64,000 nucleotides of DNA, from contig CM075652.1 of assembly GCA_037953625.1 (NCBI GenBank), positions 12,978,501-13,042,500 of the forward strand, read 5' to 3'. The stretch comes from Crotalaria pallida. Its lineage: Eukaryota > Streptophyta > Magnoliopsida > Fabales > Fabaceae. Each line of letters begins with the position of its first letter. Position 1 is the stretch's first letter. A program made the translations under genes and the position numbers. The notes beneath the pieces are model-generated. The model did no database searches. It was not told the DNA's origin and worked only from the letters and a program-made list of their open reading frames with translations. Below are positions 23,418 through 34,421 of the stretch, piece after piece.

Positions 23418-23905
23418 GTTAATTAAGTTTTTATCCATATAAATAAGGTCACTATTTAGTCTTTTAAAATTTGTTTTCGAGATTTTAATCGAAATTTTGA
23501 AATTAATTCATCCGGTTTCGTTAATTACAGATATAATAATAATTGAAAATATATATATTAGCAGTGTTACGTGTACCATATATTACACGACATGTAAAAT
23601 TTTTTAATTATTTTATATTCGATAAATACTAATAAAATAAAGAAATATTTTTCAATTACTTTCTATTTTTTCGATTTCCTTTTGTCCAAATTTTCTATTA
23701 TTTATCAAATAAAAAATTAAACAAACTCTCATGCTATATGTGATACATGGTGTGACAATGCTGAGCGAATAACGAAACCAAATAGATGAAAGGGATTAAT
23801 CTAAAACTTTGAATTTTGTATGGACAAAAATTTTTAAAAAAAAATCTAGAAACTAAAATGAAAAATTAACCTTTATTTATAGAGACAAAATCTTAATTAA
23901 TGACC
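23418..23905. mobile_element. Foldback MITE, about 490 bp
   Basis: The left end GGTTAATTAAGTTTTTATCC and the inward-reading right end GTCATTAATTAAGATTTTGT share an imperfect inverted repeat that continues with ATAAATAAGG. The interior is AT-rich and noncoding. Confidence 0.5.
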
Positions 23906-24002
23906 CATATTAACTAATACCTTCAATTTATTTTTTTTTTGTCAAAATCAGGTGGTGTTTAAACTTCACATTTTTTATGGTCCAACTAATCTATCTCGGA
24001 TT

Positions 24003-24147
24003 CGCGAACTGTGCGAGTCTCTGACTCAACGGTATGAATTCTCCCTAAAAATTATTATCTCATTAGGACTCGAACCTTTAATCTTGAAATCCCTAAACTC
24101 CCAACCAGTTTCCAGTAAAGTAATCCACTTGGGTTTAACTAACTAAT
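24003..24147 (-). mobile_element. Possible tRNA-derived SINE
   Basis: On the minus strand the sequence contains AAAGGTTCGAGTCCTAATG, which fits the B box of a tRNA-type pol III promoter. About 45 bases upstream is an AAGTGGATTACTTTACTGG stretch that could be a decayed A box. No clear tail or target duplication is visible, so this is tentative. Confidence 0.3.
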
Positions 24148-24678
24148 ACTGGTACATTCATATTGTGCAATAAAACTGAGATGTTCAATTCATTCCGTTC
24201 ACGTATGCATATAGTAAGGATATGATTTAATTTTAATTTTACTTTTTTAAGGCAACTATTTTATTTTAAGAAGTACGGGGGTTAAGGATACATACGATCA
24301 TATATTTTATTAGTCATAAACAATTGAATGTTTTTTCTTCCCCCACCCTACCTTTTTAAACTATCTACATTCGTTTTCTTTACGCATGGTCATGGATGTT
24401 ACCTTTTGATGTTGCACTTTTTTAATGTGAGATTTAATAAAGGGTTGTTAACTAGTGTCTTACTTTTAACGAATTAAAAAAATAAAAAATTATTATTGAA
24501 AATCTAAATTCAGTATTTTTTATTTATTAAATACATTATTTTTATACAAAATCTTTTTTCTAATTATTTTAAACAATATCATAAAAATATTTTTAAAAAT
24601 TCTCCTTGATACAATTAACAGAAGACAATTTAAATGTTTTTTAAAATAGGTAAAGGTAAGAACTAGTCTACTTAAATA

Positions 24679-24944
24679 CTCCCTCCGGTCCTTAATATAA
24701 GTATCGTTTGACCAATTTCATTCCCTTTAAGAAAATTAGTTAATATTGTTAGTGGTATTGAAAATGTAAATATTTGGTATACTTTTTCAAAAGTACCCTA
24801 TAATTATTATTGAAAATCTAAAAAGTGTTGAATAAATAAGGGTGTTTATGGAAAAGAATTAATTATTACTATTGAAAATTGAAATGAGGTTTATATTAAG
24901 AAAAAAAAGTCTTAAAAAACGCTTATATATAGGACCGGAAGAAG
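24679..24944. mobile_element. Stowaway MITE (Tc1/mariner type)
   Basis: The left end CTCCCTCCGGTCCTTAATAT and the inward-reading right end CTTCTTCCGGTCCTATATAT are terminal inverted repeats, and TA is present on both sides (24677-24678 and 24945-24946). The interior shares AAATATTTGGTATACTTTTT and AAAAGTGTTGAATAAAT with the copies at 11114 and 42987 (the latter inverted). Confidence 0.88.
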
Positions 24945-24946
24945 TA

Positions 24947-27900
24947 TATATTTTTTCCGAGAAAGTGGTTTCAAGCAGCACCTTCCAAATTCAAATCCAA
25001 TTGGATAACGCTAAAGGCACCATTAGAGTCACATGCTGAACCTACACATGTCACACATGCCGAATATAGGAATGGCTTGAAAGCCAAGAATAAACCTCAT
25101 AATACATTATTAGTGCTGCTAACAGTTAGGAACGGAGTACAATGCAATATTTGAAATGATAGGTTAAGTGAAATTATTTATAAATGAATGTGATATTATA
25201 TTTATTTTGATTTAAAATTTTAAGATAATGTTTTTATTTATACAACTTACATTTAAAATTTTAATAATTTTTTGTTTGTATTATGGTAGTCATTAACATA
25301 ACCTGTTATATATAAGTAAACTTGATATCATATTTTTTTCAAAATTTTAAGGCAATAAATTTATGGGTTTTTATTACTTATATATATTTTAAATTATCCA
25401 TTATTATAAAATGCGAGATTTCTTTATCCACACAACTCACACTTGAAATACTAAAATACTAATATCAACTAGTATCCTTAAAACAAGAATTAAAAAATAT
25501 ATAAATAAAAATTATATTGGAAATCCAATTTACTAGTATCTGTTATTTACATTTATCATAATTTTTAAACATAAAATTATAGCTTATATTTAGTATTTTG
25601 TATGCATATAGTAATATATGTGCCGGAGTAGCAAATCCGATCCATTAATCCTCATTAACAATAATTAATTAGATGTAGAAAGAGAATTAGGGACTGGCAA
25701 TCGATCAGTTCCATGCAGGGAATGTGCTGAACATGCTGTACATTTCATGCTGCCTCACTGTCCCCCCTTTGTCACATGCTCTCTCGTCCTCAAAGGCCAT
25801 GCACTCCAAATCTCTCTCCCTTCTCATGTGCTCTCCATGTGCTATTTCCTCCTTTACACTCTCTCTCTCTTCCTGTAACGGGGCTTTGCTGGCCCATATC
25901 ATCTTCACATGCACCCTTTCGGGGAAGCCACACCCCAATACAACTAGCTTACCGCAAAACCCCTTTCTTTCTCTAGCTAAGTGACTCAAATACCCTCATT
26001 TGTGTTGCATATATAGAATTAAGTTTTGAAAGTAGAAGCTTCGTTTAGTGAATCATCCTATGTGATCCGATCCTTTATTTTCACCTTTTGTTTAAGAATT
26101 TGTCCTTTTTCGATAGTGCCATATTAGCTAGTAGCATACATGGAACAATACACGAATTATTTTATTATATATATATCCTAGTACTCTTTGTTTGTACTTC
26201 TAGGTCGGCTTAAATTAACATCGATCTATTACGCTATATTTAACTTTTGATCTCAAACCTAAATGCAATATTATTATAATTCAGGGTAGAATTTATAGTT
26301 GGTGTGAGTGTGAGCATATCGTTTTCATGCTTTCATGCATGTGCAAATATCACAATTCACGACACAATTGGATATGTCATTTCTGTAATACACTTAATTT
26401 GGGCATGTTGCTTTTTATACTATTATTTTTAAAGTATTAGATTTTTTTTTTTTTGAACAAGTATTAGATTTTTAAATGGTTCAAACGGCAGGTTTCTTTT
26501 TATTGTGTTTCCCTTCAGGGAGATAGATACCTTTGCAAAGAAACCAGTAATAACAAAATGCATTCATGTATTTGATGAAGCAATGAATCGCCGCCGTTCG
26601 GCGGATTCATGATTAAGTTTTGACAAAAAAAAGTAAAAAATAAAATATAAAAAAAGTCAATTTAATTTGGTTGAATTTTAAAGTTCACGAGGATTAGAGT
26701 AAACCTCACAACTTTAAGAATGTTTATTTAAGTAATTAAAAATTATTTACAAATAAAGTATGAGATTCGAGCTTATACTCTTTTATGATATGAGTTAAAT
26801 TTTTATTAAATGAGTCAACTTCGATATGCTATATCAATTATCTTAATAAAGTGAAATATATATTTAATTTGTATTCTATTATCTCTTTTGTGAGATATCT
26901 CTCATGCTTGAAAAATTGCTAAATTGTGGGTTTCTTTGAACATGTTGATTGATTTTCGATTCATGTTATATATATAATAAAGAATTTTATTGGGAGAGAT
27001 AAAATTACTTTGATGATTTTTATACCCTAAAATACATTAATTTTGTCACATATGGATATGGAACACAAAAAGAAAACTCTCACACCTCTTATTCTCTCAT
27101 TTTATATTGAAAAACATACAATATATTTATTTTTATCAACAAACAATTTTATTCATAAGATTAAAAGGGATACTCATCATAGTACATAATTGTTTCGAAG
27201 AAAATGAAGAATAATACAATCTTACTACCATTAATCATTTAATTTTCATTCAAATATTAATAATAAGAATCTCAATTAAACAAGAACAACAATTTAATTG
27301 ATAAACAAGAACAAAAATTTAATTTTATATCTCATCCTTAAAAAAAAAAAAGCAACAATTTAATTGTAACTTTTAGAAATGCATTTCTCAAAATTAAAGG
27401 AAAAGGGCCACTTTGATTTCTAGTAAGAAGTTTGAGAGTAGTCTTTTGCACCTATTATCCCATGTCATGATACTTTGAGATGTACTATGAATATTTTGGA
27501 AAAAGGAGCACGTTATTAAAGTTTACAACTAAAATACTAGAAAGAGATCCACGATCACTACACTTGTAATCTGAAACTTTTAATTATTGTTCATGTGAAT
27601 AATTGAAACCAAAAATGTTGTAATTCATTTTTGAATCATACATGTACATTATGGTAATTATGAGTATGAAGTTCCGGGACCTTCACATGTGCCGTTACAG
27701 AAGGGCAGGCTTTTCTGCCTCTCTGGCTCGCAAGTTGTTCCTCTCTTCCCGCTTTCTCTTTTTCAATTGGGGTCGCATACGAAATTAGTGTCCACTACCT
27801 CATCAAATTACAATCATAACCTTCTTACACAGAAATAATTCCTGGTGTTCTTTGGTCCCACTATTTCTATATCTGCAAACTACAATGCATGCTTCATCAA

Positions 27901-27975
27901 ACGGATGACCATTGATTGCACTGCACCTTATATTTTGTTCTGTGTAATTATCAGTTTGAACGGAAAAAAATAAAA
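24947..27975. other. Gene-less AT-rich DNA with a pyrimidine-rich island
   Basis: Most of this 3 kb is AT-rich without support for genes. 25690-25985 is a GC- and CT-richer island with overlapping open frames on both strands (for example a 94-aa minus frame), none with a recognisable domain; it could be an untranslated exon or a promoter patch. A GC-rich imperfect hairpin lies at 26583-26610, and another GC-richer patch at 27660-27780. No RNA gene could be assigned. Confidence 0.4.
26583..26610. repeat. GC-rich imperfect hairpin
   Basis: ATGAATCGCCGCCG and CGGCGGATTCAT pair around a TT loop with one bulge, inside very AT-rich DNA. There is no T-run or other context that would define a function. 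Confidence 0.6.
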
Positions 27976-28392
27976 GGGAGTTACTATCGTGAAATTCAAA
28001 ATTGGATGGTTGCTATGCAACCTTTTCTTAAATTTAGTTAAAATTAGGTTTTTGCAATTTAGTCCAACATAAAAAGTAAATTAAAAATTTAGTCCTTTGT
28101 ACCTATAGACAAATTATAACTTTTAATTTAAAAAAAAAATTAAAAGTAGTTAAAATTAGTCACTTGTGTAAAAAGGCTTAATGCAAGTGACTAAATTTAA
28201 AATTAAAAGTTATAATTTGTCTATAGGTACAAAGGACTAAATTTTTAATTTACTTTTTATGTTGGACTAAATTGCAAAAAACTAATTTTAACTACTTCAA
28301 ATAATGGCATGGCATAGGTGTCAACTTCTTATTGGTTTAAGAAAAGGTTGCATAGCAACCATCCAATTTTGGATTGCATGATAGAAATACCC
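27976..28392. mobile_element. Foldback MITE, about 417 bp, with nested inverted arms
   Basis: Left end GGGAGTTACTATCGTGAAAT and inward-reading right end GGGTATTTCTATCATGCAAT lead into shared CAAAATTGGATGGTTGCTAT. A second, inner and nearly perfect inverted repeat starts with TTTAGTCCAACATAAAAAG and its complement and extends to about 28200. The RNA would fold into a long hairpin. No transposase is present. Confidence 0.75.
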
Positions 28393-28640
28393 AAAATAAA
28401 ATACCATCAACATCAAAGTTCGATGTTTAATCTCAGCAAATAACATTTGTTAGGATGGATATTGTCGCAACTCCAAAAATGACACTTATAAGATGGCTGG
28501 GGAAACACTTGGCAATAAATATAATGAATAAAAATAATTTTGACAAAAAATAAGTTAGAAGTAAAGTAATTTATACTGTATTTGGGGTTTTTCCTATGAA
28601 CAAAGTTTTTATTACCACGGATTATAAAAACTTTATTTTT

Positions 28641-28643
<3 letters not shown>

Positions 28644-28680
<37 letters not shown>
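28644..28680. repeat. (TA)n microsatellite
   Basis: An uninterrupted TA run. A 153-aa minus-strand open frame spans it, reading it as alternating Ile/Tyr codons, and is not a credible gene. Confidence 0.95.
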
Positions 28681-28682
<2 letters not shown>

Positions 28683-28928
28683 AGTGTTTTTTAGTTGATA
28701 TCTGGATATTAATTTTTTCAAGGCGTAAAAATTATTAAAGTAAGCCCTTGATGATATGATACTTAACAAACCCAACCTTATCATAAAAGTTTTAATTAAG
28801 CAAAAGACCATGTTGTATTTTATTAAATCATGATTATGATGCAACATTAATTGGGCTATAGTAATGTCAAACATATTAGAGGGATAGAAATTATTCTACG
28901 AGTGTCGATTAAAGAATCTAAATAAAAC

Positions 28929-29036
28929 GTCCGCGTAAGACAGCCCAGTTGGTGGTTGCAGGGACACTTAGGATTTCTCCATCCCCATGTCATGGTTTCT
29001 AGTCCCAGACCTCCCATATAAACCAAAAAAAAAAAA
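28929..29036 (+). mobile_element. SINE, about 108 bp, with 14-bp target duplication
   Basis: The head reads GTCCGCGTAAGACAGCCCAG, containing an A-box-like ACAGCCCAGTTGGTGG. It is followed by a degenerate B-box-like TGGTTTCTAGTCCC and an A-rich tail. AATCTAAATAAAAC flanks it exactly on both sides (28915-28928 and 29037-29050). The second copy at 36338-36444 is about 90% identical by eye. Confidence 0.9.
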
Positions 29037-29050
29037 AATCTAAATAAAAC

Positions 29051-29675
29051 AAGAAATCTTGCATTGGAAAATCATGATGCTTACCTCTCTTTTTTATTTT
29101 TTATTCCTTAATTATTAGTATCTTTAGATAAAGGTTGCAATTCAAGCTACCCGATCCTGTGTGGGCCAATCCATTTCTGGCTCAGGTTATGCATGATTGA
29201 GCAAGGAAAAAAGCCCGACTAAAATCAAGATAAGAGTATGAGTATGAGTTGATCTCGGTGTCAAAGTGATGATATGTCCACAAGGTCAGGAATATCGTAA
29301 CAAGTCCTCTGCAAAGCGGATCATCATGACTAGAGGAAACAACTTTAAAGTATTCGTTCTTAAAGTCTCTATTGAAATCGCTCGTGGAAAAGTGACAAAA
29401 GTAGTATTTGAGATGAAAGATACATAACTCTTTCTGATTTTTGGATTCCGGAGCTAAGACGCTTGACTCGATAGAAACACAAAAATAGATGTGCGCATGA
29501 CAACTTGTGCCCAACAATGGGGATTGACGACCTCTGAACTGGATCTCACAACCCACTTAAACGCCATCAGTAGTTCCTAGGAGTTAGGATGAAGTGGTGA
29601 AGGCGCTAGTTTGAAAATGTTCAAAATCTTTATGAAGAAATTATTTAATTAAAGGGGATCTAACCTATACATAGG
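29051..29675. other. Unidentified DNA with a 124-aa minus-strand open frame
   Basis: The minus-strand frame 29556-29182 is the longest open frame here, but it shows no recognised domain and a composition unlike a conserved protein. It may be decayed element sequence. No other signal is seen. Confidence 0.25.
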
Positions 29676-29680
29676 AACAT

Positions 29681-31076
29681 TGATTTGGGCCAGGAAGTGA
29701 TGATTTTGATATATATTTGGGCCCTTTTCCTTAGTGCTTTATTTTGTTTCTCAGCAAATAGATTAATTTTTAGGAGTTTTTAGCAAAATATTTGTATAGA
29801 TAATTTATTTGTATTTTAATTTTAGTTTTTGTTGAATTTCAGCTTATTTGGGCCAAATCAGCTGAAGAGGGGCATTGGTGAAGAAAAAGAAGAAAAAGCC
29901 CAAGCTGAGAAGAAGATTTTGGGCCAAACAGCCCATTTCAGCGAACCGCGTTTGAGCGTGGAAAAAGCGCGCTCAAGCGCGCTTGGATCAGATGGCCACG
30001 TGGTGGCAGCAGAGGGGTCAGTTGACCCAGATTTCAACAGACACGCGCTCAGGCGTGTCTAGTCGCGCTCAAGCGCGTGTGGTTTTTGCAATAAAAATTG
30101 GGGTCTGTGACCCAATTCCAGGCGTTCTGATTGGCTGTTGAAACGCGCTTAAGCGCGCTTGAGCGCGCTCAAGCGCGTTTTGATCAGCTGCAGTTACTTA
30201 ATAACTCGATTTTCATTTTGTAAAGGGGGGACTTTGTATGGTGGACGAATTCCTTCTCTTACACAGCATATTTTCTTCATCTTCTTGAGCAAGAACAACA
30301 AAAACTCAAGGTTTTCAAGGTGTGGTTTTGTAAAGAGTTTGAAACTTGATATTTGGTATGTGAATTTTTCTAAGTTTGCATCTTAATTTCTTGTTTTTGA
30401 CTATGAGATCTTAAGACTCATTTGGGAATGAAGAATTGTTATGTGTGTTTGTCATATATTTGATTTTATCTATTGTTAATTGTTATATTTTGTACTTACA
30501 TCTGGTTTAATTGTCGTGTATATTTAGACGTAAATATACGATAGGATTATTGTCCGATTGGTATATTAGACAATAAACTGCCTGTGGATGTAAGTTATGC
30601 AATTGTGTAGGGATAGGTATATTGTCTGCAAATTGTATGATTAAATTTATTTTTGATTGAGCAAATATTTTATGGTTAGAAATTTAAGGCTTTGCTCGAG
30701 GTATCGAGGAAGATTTATTTTTAACAAACTAGAATAATTTAAGGTATTAAATTATTCTTGATTTTGCAAAAAAAAACAATCCAAAAGGTGACTATTGATT
30801 TAATAGTTTAAATTAATATTTGAGAACCGGTAACGACAATTCATTCCCGACTTTACGAAACTGCACCATCCCTTTATCTTTCCACACTCGCACTTTATTT
30901 ATTTATTTGTTTAATTTTATTTTAAACGCGATATTTTTCCAAGTTAATATCATTTTTATGCTCGTAGCTTTATTTATTGAATTTTTTAATTGAAATCATT
31001 ACTCTCGGTGGAACGACTCGGTCTTACCGATTTTATATTACTTGAGCGACCTGGTATACTTGCCAGTGAGTGAACA
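29681..31076 (+). mobile_element. Solo LTR, 1396 bp, Athila/Tat-like, TSD AACAT
   Basis: It starts TGATTTGGGC, ends CAGTGAGTGAACA, and is flanked by AACAT at 29676-29680 and 31077-31081. No primer site or coding region follows, so it is a solo LTR. The U5-like end contains GGTCTTACCGATTTTATATT and ACTTGCCAGTGAG, related to the end of the LTR at 38107-39399; both also begin TGATTTGGGYC. Placement with Athila/Tat-type Ty3 elements is an inference from this LTR end style. A GC-rich palindromic block lies at 29950-30185. Confidence 0.85.
29950..30185. repeat. GC-rich palindrome cluster (GCGCTCAAGCGCG)
   Basis: The palindrome-like word GCGCTCAAGCGCG and variants (GCGCTTAAGCGC, GCGCTCAGGCGTG) recur in three clusters near 29965-29983, 30040-30078 and 30141-30181. 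The last is a near-perfect 41-bp palindrome. It lies inside the LTR at 29681-31076 and stands out in an AT-rich context. A similar GC-rich block (GGCGCGCCCAGGCGTG) occupies the same place in the LTR at 38107. Confidence 0.9.
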
Positions 31077-31403
31077 AACATCTATCCATCCATCATAACG
31101 AAATGAGATTTAGGAGAGTCTCGTTATTGATCTTGGTATATCCTCTCTTTCTTCCATGGGATAGCCATAAAGTATCTATCTGGATCACTAGGGTTGACAC
31201 GGAGAATCACATCTCAAAGTTCGGTGACATTCTCGAGTCTAGTCTTGGCATACAGGATGTGCTTATCAACCCATATATACACCCTCTCATTCTTGAAACA
31301 TTATTATGTTTTTAGGGGTCTAAAATTAAAACTAGCTAAAGTTTTAGCGGTTAAAATAAAAATTCTTTAAACTTTTAATGACTAAAAACTTATTTAAGTC
31401 TAA

Positions 31404-31576
31404 CACAGTTGGTAGATAGCTGGGTTCCTTAACCATGACGTTAGGGGTTCGATCCCTGTCGTGAGTGTAGAAAAAACTTTGTTAATAGAGGCAAAACCCA
31501 CTTCGGTGATTTCTACGCCCCGGAGGGGGTTTGTCTTCAGCTATCGGCTAGATGATACCCTTGGTGCACACCATTG
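31404..31576 (+). mobile_element. tRNA-derived SINE, about 173 bp
   Basis: An A-box-like TAACACAGTTGGTAGA and a good B box GGGGTTCGATCCC, about 40 bp apart, form a tRNA-type pol III promoter, followed by a body of about 120 bp. AAAACTTATTTAAGTCTAA (31385-31403) and AAAACTTATTTAGGTCTAA (31577-31595) flank it as a 19-bp target duplication with one change. It belongs to a different family from the 108-bp SINE at 28929. Confidence 0.82.
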
Positions 31577-31697
31577 AAAACTTATTTAGGTCTAATATTT
31601 TATTTTTTTAATAATTTTAATGCCACATGGTATTTTTTTAATATTTACTTTTTTATAGAAATGTCCTAACGACAAGAATTAAAACCAAAATTTTTAA

Positions 31698-32184
31698 AAG
31701 GTTTAATTATACTTTTGGTTCTTTATCTTATTTTGAAGATATACTTTCGTCCTTTATCTTTTGTTTATTTATTTTGGTTATTTATCTTTTAAGAAAAAAA
31801 TCAATTTGGTCCTTTAATTAATAAACGACTTAATTTAATTTGGTCCTTTTTTTATATATGTCAATTTGGTTCTTTATTTTTTTAAAGTTTCAACTCGGTC
31901 CTTTATTTTTGTTGAAAATATTCATTTTCGATAAATAATTTTTAAGTTTTTTGATATTTTTATATTGGTAAAGACAAAAATAAGATTTGGATGATGTATT
32001 CGGTAAAAAAAACTAAAACTCTGTTAAAAAAAGAAAAAATTGGCAATAAAATACAAAAATCTGGTGATATTAATAAAAATGACTAAACTGAATTTTTTTA
32101 AAAAATAAAGTACCATAAAAAAAAGATAAAAGACCAAAATGAATATTCAAAATAAGATAAAGAACAAAAATATAATTAAGCCTT
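31698..32184. mobile_element. Foldback MITE, about 487 bp
   Basis: AAGGTTTAATTATACTTTTG at the left and the inward-reading right end AAGGCTTAATTATATTTTTG are terminal inverted repeats that continue with GTTCTTTATCTTATTTTGAA. The arms contain many TTTGGTCCTTTA-type subrepeats. Noncoding. Confidence 0.85.
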
Positions 32185-32433
32185 TATAATAAATTGAGGA
32201 CAAAAATTTAAAAATTAAAATTCACGGGCATTTTACTTAATGAAGAAAAAAATGAGTGCACTCTCATTAATCTCTCTCATTCTTGATTTCTTATATCTTT
32301 AAATAAAATGTGGGTATATCAATTTAAAAAAAAAAAATAACTACATTAATTCTAACTAATAGATAAATTTATTTTTCCATCGCTAGTCATAATATTTTCA
32401 AACATGCCATTCCTAAAAGTTAATTTTAAAATG

Positions 32434-33078
32434 AGTGAAGTATCAACTTAATTTCTGATGTATGTTTTTTTTGCTATACTCCATCCGTTTCATATTATAA
32501 GCAAAATTAATCATATTTGCGCTTATTAAGGAGGTTAGTTGATTGTATTTAATTTTCAAAAATTTATAATAGAATAGAGGTATTTTTGGAAAGTTGCATT
32601 GGGAATGAAATAAAAATTGAATAAGATAACAATTTTCTAGAAATGTTTTAGGAAAGTGACATTGGGAATGAAATAAAATTTTAAAAAGTTAATTAGTTTT
32701 GCTTATATTTTAAAACAAGAGAATAATGTTTTTTTTGCTTATATTTCAAAACGGAGGGAGTACCAATTTAGTTCTGAAAATTTATAATTACGTATTTAGT
32801 ATCTCAAAATTTTCAGATATACCAATTTGGTCTCTCAAGACTTTTTCATACCAATTTGGTCCCTCAAGATTTTCTTCCATACCAACTTGGTCACTCATAT
32901 TTTAAGGATCAAATTGGTATATTCGAAATCTTGAGAAACTAAATTGGTATATTCGAAACCTTGATGGACCAAATTGGTATATTTAAAATTTTTTAAAAAA
33001 CTAAATATGTATTCATAAATTTTCAGGAACTAAATTAATTAAATATAAAAAATAAGGGACTAAATTTGTACTTTACTG
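32434..33078. mobile_element. Foldback MITE interrupted by a Stowaway
   Basis: The arms contain CCAATTTGGTCCCTCAAGAT and its inverted complement. The first 43 bp (32434-32476) lie left of the Stowaway and the remainder right of it. Comparison with the intact relative at 41703-41995, where GCTAACTTCGTCCCTGAAAA is uninterrupted, shows that the Stowaway inserted into this element. Confidence 0.8.
32479..32760. mobile_element. Stowaway MITE nested in a foldback MITE
   Basis: CTCCATCCGTTTCATATTAT and the inward-reading CTCCCTCCGTTTTGAAATAT are terminal inverted repeats, flanked by TA on both sides (32477-32478 and 32761-32762). The interior has a partial internal duplication (GGAAAGTTGCATTGGGAATG and GGAAAGTGACATTGGGAATG). 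Confidence 0.92.
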
Positions 33079-33160
33079 TTTTAAAATAGTGTAGATTTGG
33101 TTTTTTTTTTTAAAAGAGCAGTGGCATTTCTGTAGTAACCATTATAATCAAGTGGCAATC

Positions 33161-33172
33161 TTTTTATACCCC
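33161..33172 (+). promoter_or_regulatory. TATA-like element upstream of the UPBEAT1-like gene
   Basis: TTTTTATACCCC lies about 140 bp before the ATG at 33310, followed by a C- and CT-rich stretch (33187-33290) typical of a plant 5' UTR. The spacing would put transcription start near 33195-33205. Confidence 0.5.
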
Positions 33173-33309
33173 ATTACTTAAACCCAGAACCCCCCCTCCT
33201 CTCACTCCACGATCCAAAAAAACAAGACATCAAACACAAACATATTCGACTTCCTCTCTCTACTTTCACTTCTTTTCTCTGTCTGTTTCAGTAGTCGTAA
33301 CTCGTAACC

Positions 33310-33666
33310 ATGAGCATGAAGTTAAACTCAAAGCACAGTTACAAGCTCTCTGTGAAAAGAGCCACAAGAAGAGTTAGAAAACAACAACCACAACACCAAC
33401 AACAACAACAACAACAAAGAAGAATTAGAACAATTTGCAAGGCTCGTACAAGCTTCAAGCCCATAAAGTCCAAGCTCTCACAAAAGCTGCAAGCACTCAG
33501 GAACCTAATATCTCCACACAATGAAGACATAGTGAAACCTGATCAGTTGTTTCAGGAAACTGCTGATTACATCGTCTTGCTGAGGACCAGGGTCGTGATT
33601 CTGCAGAAACTGATTGAGTTTTATGGGAGTGACAATCCAGAGAATGAAAATGCTATGTTGTTATAG
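33310..33666 (+). CDS. UPBEAT1-like atypical HLH transcription regulator, 118 aa
   Basis: Single-exon gene. The N-terminus (residues 1-50) is strongly basic (KRATRRVRKQQ) with a glutamine tract at about residues 25-36 (HQQQQQQQRR). A helix-loop-helix lies at residues about 54-105: helix 1 SKLSQKLQALRNLI, a loop, then PDQLFQETADYIVLLRTRVV. The LFxxTADYI motif is the hallmark I know from UPBEAT1 (Arabidopsis, about 100 aa), which sets the root proliferation/differentiation transition by repressing peroxidase genes. It lacks the canonical E-box-contacting basic region, so it may act as an atypical bHLH. The first ATG is chosen because no other in-frame ATG precedes the HLH except Met3. A TATA-like box and CT-rich leader precede it and a T-rich 3' UTR follows. 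PAR1/IBH1-type HLH is the alternative. Confidence 0.82.
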   Translation: MSMKLNSKHSYKLSVKRATRRVRKQQPQHQQQQQQQRRIRTICKARTSFKPIKSKLSQKLQALRNLISPHNEDIVKPDQLFQETADYIVLLRTRVVILQKLIEFYGSDNPENENAMLL

Positions 33667-34143
33667 GCATATAGCTTCACTCTTCTTCATGGTTCTTTTT
33701 TTTTTTTTTTTTTTTGCCTTTCTTTTTTTAATGTTTTGTCTTTTTATTGATGAAGAACAAAAGAAAAGGAGAAGATCTTTGTTCTCTAGTAGTATTTCTC
33801 TACTTCTATGTTTTTTATATATTAGATTTGGCTAGCTAATTTTGTTTTGTAGAAGAAAAAGTGGAAAGAAATGGAAGAGTAAAAAGGTTGGAAATTTGTA
33901 AAGAAAATCCATTGCATGTGTAGCCAATTTTTATTTTTATTTTTTTTTGGAATTTCAATAGTATTATCATTGTCAATCTGGCATTGAATTTTGCTTTTTC
34001 AACCTTAATGGTAAAAATGAAAAATTCAGTTCAGCAGTTAACAAGACAAGGTTTTGGTGTCCAGTGGATGTCTAGATGTGAGAACAAGGACAGCTAACAC
34101 TGAAATTGGTATATTGGAATTTATTTTCATTTTTATTATTATA

Positions 34144-34419
34144 CTCCCTCCTTATCATATCCGGTGTTTATAACCATTTTTTCATATGTATTATTTTTTA
34201 CAAAATTCAATACATAATTAATGCAATTTTTTCAAACACATTCTTATTTTTCAAACTCTCTCATTTTCAATATTTTTCTCTCTTTTCAATACTGTAATGA
34301 TTATATAAAGGACATTATAGTCAAAATACCACAAATTCTTACGTCATTAAATTATTTCTTAAAACTCGTGTATAATCTTAAAATACACTACATATGAAAT
34401 ACATATGAAATGGAGGGAG
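34144..34419. mobile_element. Stowaway MITE (Tc1/mariner type)
   Basis: CTCCCTCCTTATCATATCCG and the inward-reading CTCCCTCCATTTCATATGTA form the ends, with TA on each side (34142-34143 and 34420-34421). It lies about 480 bp downstream of the UPBEAT1-like stop codon. The interior differs from the other Stowaway copies. Confidence 0.85.
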
Positions 34420-34421
34420 TA

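Noticed and set aside
25705..25989. Possible protein gene or miRNA precursor in the CT-rich island
   Set aside because: No domain in any frame, no known mature miRNA sequence recognised, and no convincing long hairpin by eye.
28413..28874. 153-aa minus-strand open frame
   Set aside because: It crosses a (TA)n microsatellite as alternating Tyr/Ile and has no domain; compositional artefact.
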